Positions 61,278 through 64,000 of a DNA stretch of 64,000 bases are shown here, piece by piece. The stretch is from Zhengitettix transpicula (lineage: Eukaryota; Arthropoda; Insecta; Orthoptera; Tetrigidae): NCBI GenBank assembly GCA_037074705.1, contig CM073591.1:85974032-86038031 (forward strand). Reading direction: 5' to 3'. Position numbers and translations under genes: made by a program. A model generated the notes under the pieces. That model was not told the origin of the DNA, searched no databases, and worked only from the letters and a program-made list of their open reading frames with translations. Each line of letters begins with the position of its first letter. Position 1 is the first letter of the stretch.

Positions 61278-62463
61278 ATATATACATATAATTAGTGTAA
61301 ATTAATTTAACGATTTAAAAGACGTCTATACACGGTTGATTTTGAAATGGAACAATAAAAGAATTATCAAATACATTAATTAATAAGGTTAGGTAGTCCA
61401 ACGGTTTTACATATTAATAAATAACTGATATTTAAAAAACGGTACAACTAGAACGTCGATCATATTAATTAAGGTAACACATTTTGAATAACAACTCATG
61501 GTGTACATACGTAATGAAAAAAATCACTTTATAATAAAAAATCCTTCAAATCGCATACGTAGTGAATCATTCATGTTTCACGTCGATTGGGAATATTAAT
61601 CTATCAATTTATTAACATATTTAAATATTCTTCATAATTCCATGTCATCCAGTATCGAGTTGCACAGACACCACTTTAAATATGTTTTATTCGACTCAGA
61701 AAATTAAAATGTTGTGTTGAATAACAATTTATTTACAATATTTTATATATTAAACAAAATAACTAACGTATCAGTGTTCACTATTTGCCAGTATAATTGT
61801 AGACTGAAGATTTAATAATATGGCTTAAACAGTGTGCCCGTTTAACTCAATTCACATAGACGCGGTTGCAAACTAATTATACGACCCAAACATAGAGCTT
61901 CCACACAATTAGTATTTGTTGTCACACAAAATATCTAAAATCCACAGTATAACGTACACGACTAATCAAAGGGCGTGAAGTCCAATATAATTTGTAATTT
62001 GATTTGAAACTCATCAGTTATATAGCAATTTATTTCCGTGATGCAGAAACATTTACGTTCAGGTCAGCCTGAAATAAATGAAAATGTTTACGGTTGAAAC
62101 TACAAATACTAATGTAGTAAGTTTTACTTAGATTTATTTTTATTCCCTAGTTTGGTACTAACAAAATTGATATAATTGATGAAGACTTTACCTTTCTTAC
62201 TATTTCTATGAAATTTCACAGTTTATTATTATCATTATTTTCTAAGAAAAATGAACTCAATTTTATTAAATTATAATGATGTTATTATATACAATATTAT
62301 TTAATTTATCATCAAGAACCTTTTATATGGGGAATGAATTTGCAAATTCTGTGGAAATTAAAAACCATGGTCACACGTATATTATTTAAAATTCTCTTAT
62401 CAAATTATGAATTAAAAGCATAATAGTATGGTTTATCTAAAATATTTGCCTTGTGTTTTTCAG
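61278..62463. other. AT-rich DNA, no gene recognised
   Basis: Nothing recognised; could be intron if the exon at 62464 is real. Confidence 0.45.
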
Positions 62464-62625
62464 GTACTTCCAAACTATATAGAACCTCAAGCCGAAAGCC
62501 GTTAAGTCCCCTCTGGATAAACGTGATTAACCTTCAAAGACTCTGGAGCAGCCCAATCTTCTAAAGAATTTCATAAACCCACTCCCCTTATTCTAGAATT
62601 CAGTTATAAATAAATTTTTATCGTT
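62464..62625 (+). CDS. Weak candidate terminal exon
   Basis: 'ttgccttgtgtttttcag' ending at 62463 is a good splice acceptor. In one frame the following DNA reads VLPNYIEPQAESR then TAA (62503-62505). AATAAA occurs at 62609-62614, about 105 bases later, at the spacing expected of a short 3' untranslated region. The coding part is only 13 codons, so neither the frame nor the protein can be identified. Acceptor, stop and polyadenylation signal in order are suggestive, but AATAAA is common in AT-rich DNA. Confidence 0.25.
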
Positions 62626-62955
62626 GAGATATTTATTTTCATTACATGTACAAACTCCTGGAATGCGTATTGCTGGATGTAATTGTGCTTTTAATTCAAT
62701 CGAAATGTTTCCGGTTTTCCGTATTTCTTCCCACAAACTTTAATCATGTAACCCAAACAGCACATAAATCGTCAAAATAATGTCAATTCGTGCATAGTAT
62801 CTTTACGTTAGAGCATCTAATAATGGATAGATCCAATTAGATCTCCAAACAATATCTACAAGTAGCAAACTTAATCTGCCAACTTCCTTATCTCTTTTTA
62901 TTATTCGTTGGAGTCAAATATATTCATTACACTTACTTACATTTTCAATATATAT
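62626..62955. other. No gene recognised
   Basis: AT-rich unique DNA. Confidence 0.45.
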
Positions 62956-63787
62956 TGTAATAATTAATAGGTGGTCTTAATTAAAAGAATTAATTAAGAA
63001 AATTATTAAGATTTAAAAATTTATTCTTTAAAAGTACAAATTGTAATCCCTACTTTATACGCCGAATTTCATCAAGTTAACAAACGAATATTTTATTTCA
63101 ATTTTGCAATTCGTGGCGTTCTAGGAAAAATACAACTTTATATTTTACAATCAAATACGTCGAAATTCTCTTTATCTCAGGGTCATTACTGGATTTGATA
63201 GTCAGAACAATCCAATCTAATAAACTAACATTAACAATTCAAACGCATTGAAAATAACTTAATACAATATGAAAATAAACGAAAAGAAAGAAACTAAATG
63301 AAAAGAAAAACGAACTAAATCTGACTTCTACATTTAGTCCTCGTTTACAGATTTTAAATACTTGTTTTGTACTCACGAATGTCTTTCTGGTACCAGATCT
63401 GATTATTGGAGCTTCAGGACAACACTTACTAAAAAGACCATTATCCACTGATTCTACACATTAAAATTTTAATACACTCGGTCGATGTTCTCGTTCTCTG
63501 CTACCTGGAACTTTGGATCAGCCGCCCCTCAGTCAGCCCTCGGACATAGGTGTCCTTGATGCCTCTATGCGAAATTTAGTTCAATTTCAAACCGCGATTT
63601 TTACTCGAAGCAAATCTGTCCGTGACTCTTACTCAATTATGTTTCTGTCCGCGAATGGCGATTGGGCTGCAACTTTCGGCGCGCGTTCGCTAACAATGGC
63701 CCGACCTTACATTGTTTTTTTTTATATATTTTCGCCGATAAGAATCCAATTATATTAAAACAATTAATGGCCTCTTTAATTGGTATT

Positions 63788-63790
<3 letters not shown>
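62956..63790 (-). mobile_element. TA-LTR family copy
   Basis: Window-strand ends TGTAATAATTAATAGGTGG and TTTAATTGGTATTACA (sense 5' TGTAATACCAATTAAAGAGG). 'ctcagggtcattactggatttgata' lies at about 63178-63202 and CTGGTACCAG at 63387-63396, with GTGAGTAC after it in sense. Promoter-side DNA at 63500-63700 is GC-richer and gives the chance plus frames there. Flanked by 'atatat' and an AT tract. No clear primer-site-like block is retained. Confidence 0.75.

Positions 63791-63821
<31 letters not shown>
63791..63821. repeat. (AT)n microsatellite
   Basis: AT tract right of the last repeat copy; the remaining bases to the window end show nothing. Confidence 0.96.
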
Positions 63822-63825
<4 letters not shown>

Positions 63826-64000
63826 CCAGATGTTTCCCTTTAACCAAGGAGATGCAGTTCTAAATACTACAGAATTCGAGTGAATCTTGAATGTAAAAAG
63901 TTTTCGGGAAACACTGAAAATAAATCTTTGCTTGTCAATAGAACTGTCAAGAAAGGCAAAAATACATCAGCGGTCCACATATATGAGAGAAAGCGAGGTG

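Noticed and set aside
1..64000. tRNA, rRNA or snRNA genes
   Set aside because: No cloverleaf-type B box with matching acceptor stem or rRNA-like segment was found on reading both strands; a covariance-model scan would settle this.

Overview
This is AT-rich, intron-poor-looking animal nuclear DNA with no recognisable complete gene. Decayed Jockey-like non-LTR retrotransposons, a mariner remnant, a SINE-like retroposon and dense (TA)n/(CA)n/(CT)n microsatellites suggest an arthropod, most likely an insect with a large, repeat-rich genome. I cannot name the species. There is nothing bacterial or viral-genomic here: no operons, no tRNA or rRNA, no CRISPR array.

The dominant content is one dispersed repeat family, called here the TA-LTR family. 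I count about twelve substantial copies of roughly 0.8-1.35 kb plus several fragments: 1-745, 774-2127, 3704-4798, 4851-5865, 5874-6830, 9800-10330, 10337-11372, 26777-27711, 31020-32039, 46868-47760, 57400-58409, 60285-61277, 62956-63790, with pieces at 2202-2285, 33572-33890 and 55870-55906. Each begins TGTA and ends TACA (or a close variant) and is flanked by TA-dinucleotide sequence. Most contain a 10-bp palindrome (CTGGTACCAG) followed by a GTAAGT/GTGAGT splice-donor-like site, an 'AAACCCAGTGAAGACCCTGAG'-like block, AATAAA-type signals, and near the 3' end a primer-binding-site-like stretch (TGGC..CC.AACGTGGGG). I read them as solo LTRs, or LTR plus leader, of a retrotransposon that inserts into (TA)n. 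No internal coding region was found, so this is an inference. Copies occur in head-to-head and tail-to-tail pairs separated only by a short AT tract.

Other mobile DNA: four broken minus-strand LINE fragments (14.5-15.2 kb, 30.5-31.0 kb, 41.4-42.0 kb, and the longest at 52.5-54.3 kb, with most of the reverse transcriptase readable across frameshifts); a degenerate mariner transposase (9.2-9.5 kb); a SINE-like family of at least five copies, one complete with poly(A) and a 12-bp target duplication (38.7-39.25 kb); a 634-bp foldback element with about 180-bp inverted arms (43.62-44.25 kb); and a small repeat family with a hammerhead-ribozyme-like core (24.3, 28.3, 30.3, 52.3 kb).

Host coding sequence is scarce. 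The best candidate is a single plus-strand internal exon at 29724-29951, with pyrimidine-rich acceptor, open frame and donor. A weak terminal-exon candidate lies at 62464-62625. The likely setting is a long intron or intergenic region of a large insect genome. Several visibly GC-richer unique islands (about 13.4, 24.9, 26.1-26.6, 29.2-29.5, 32.8-33.0, 39.7-40.2, 42.2-42.7 and 57.0-57.3 kb) stand out against the AT-rich background and could be regulatory DNA, exons or old unrecognised repeats.
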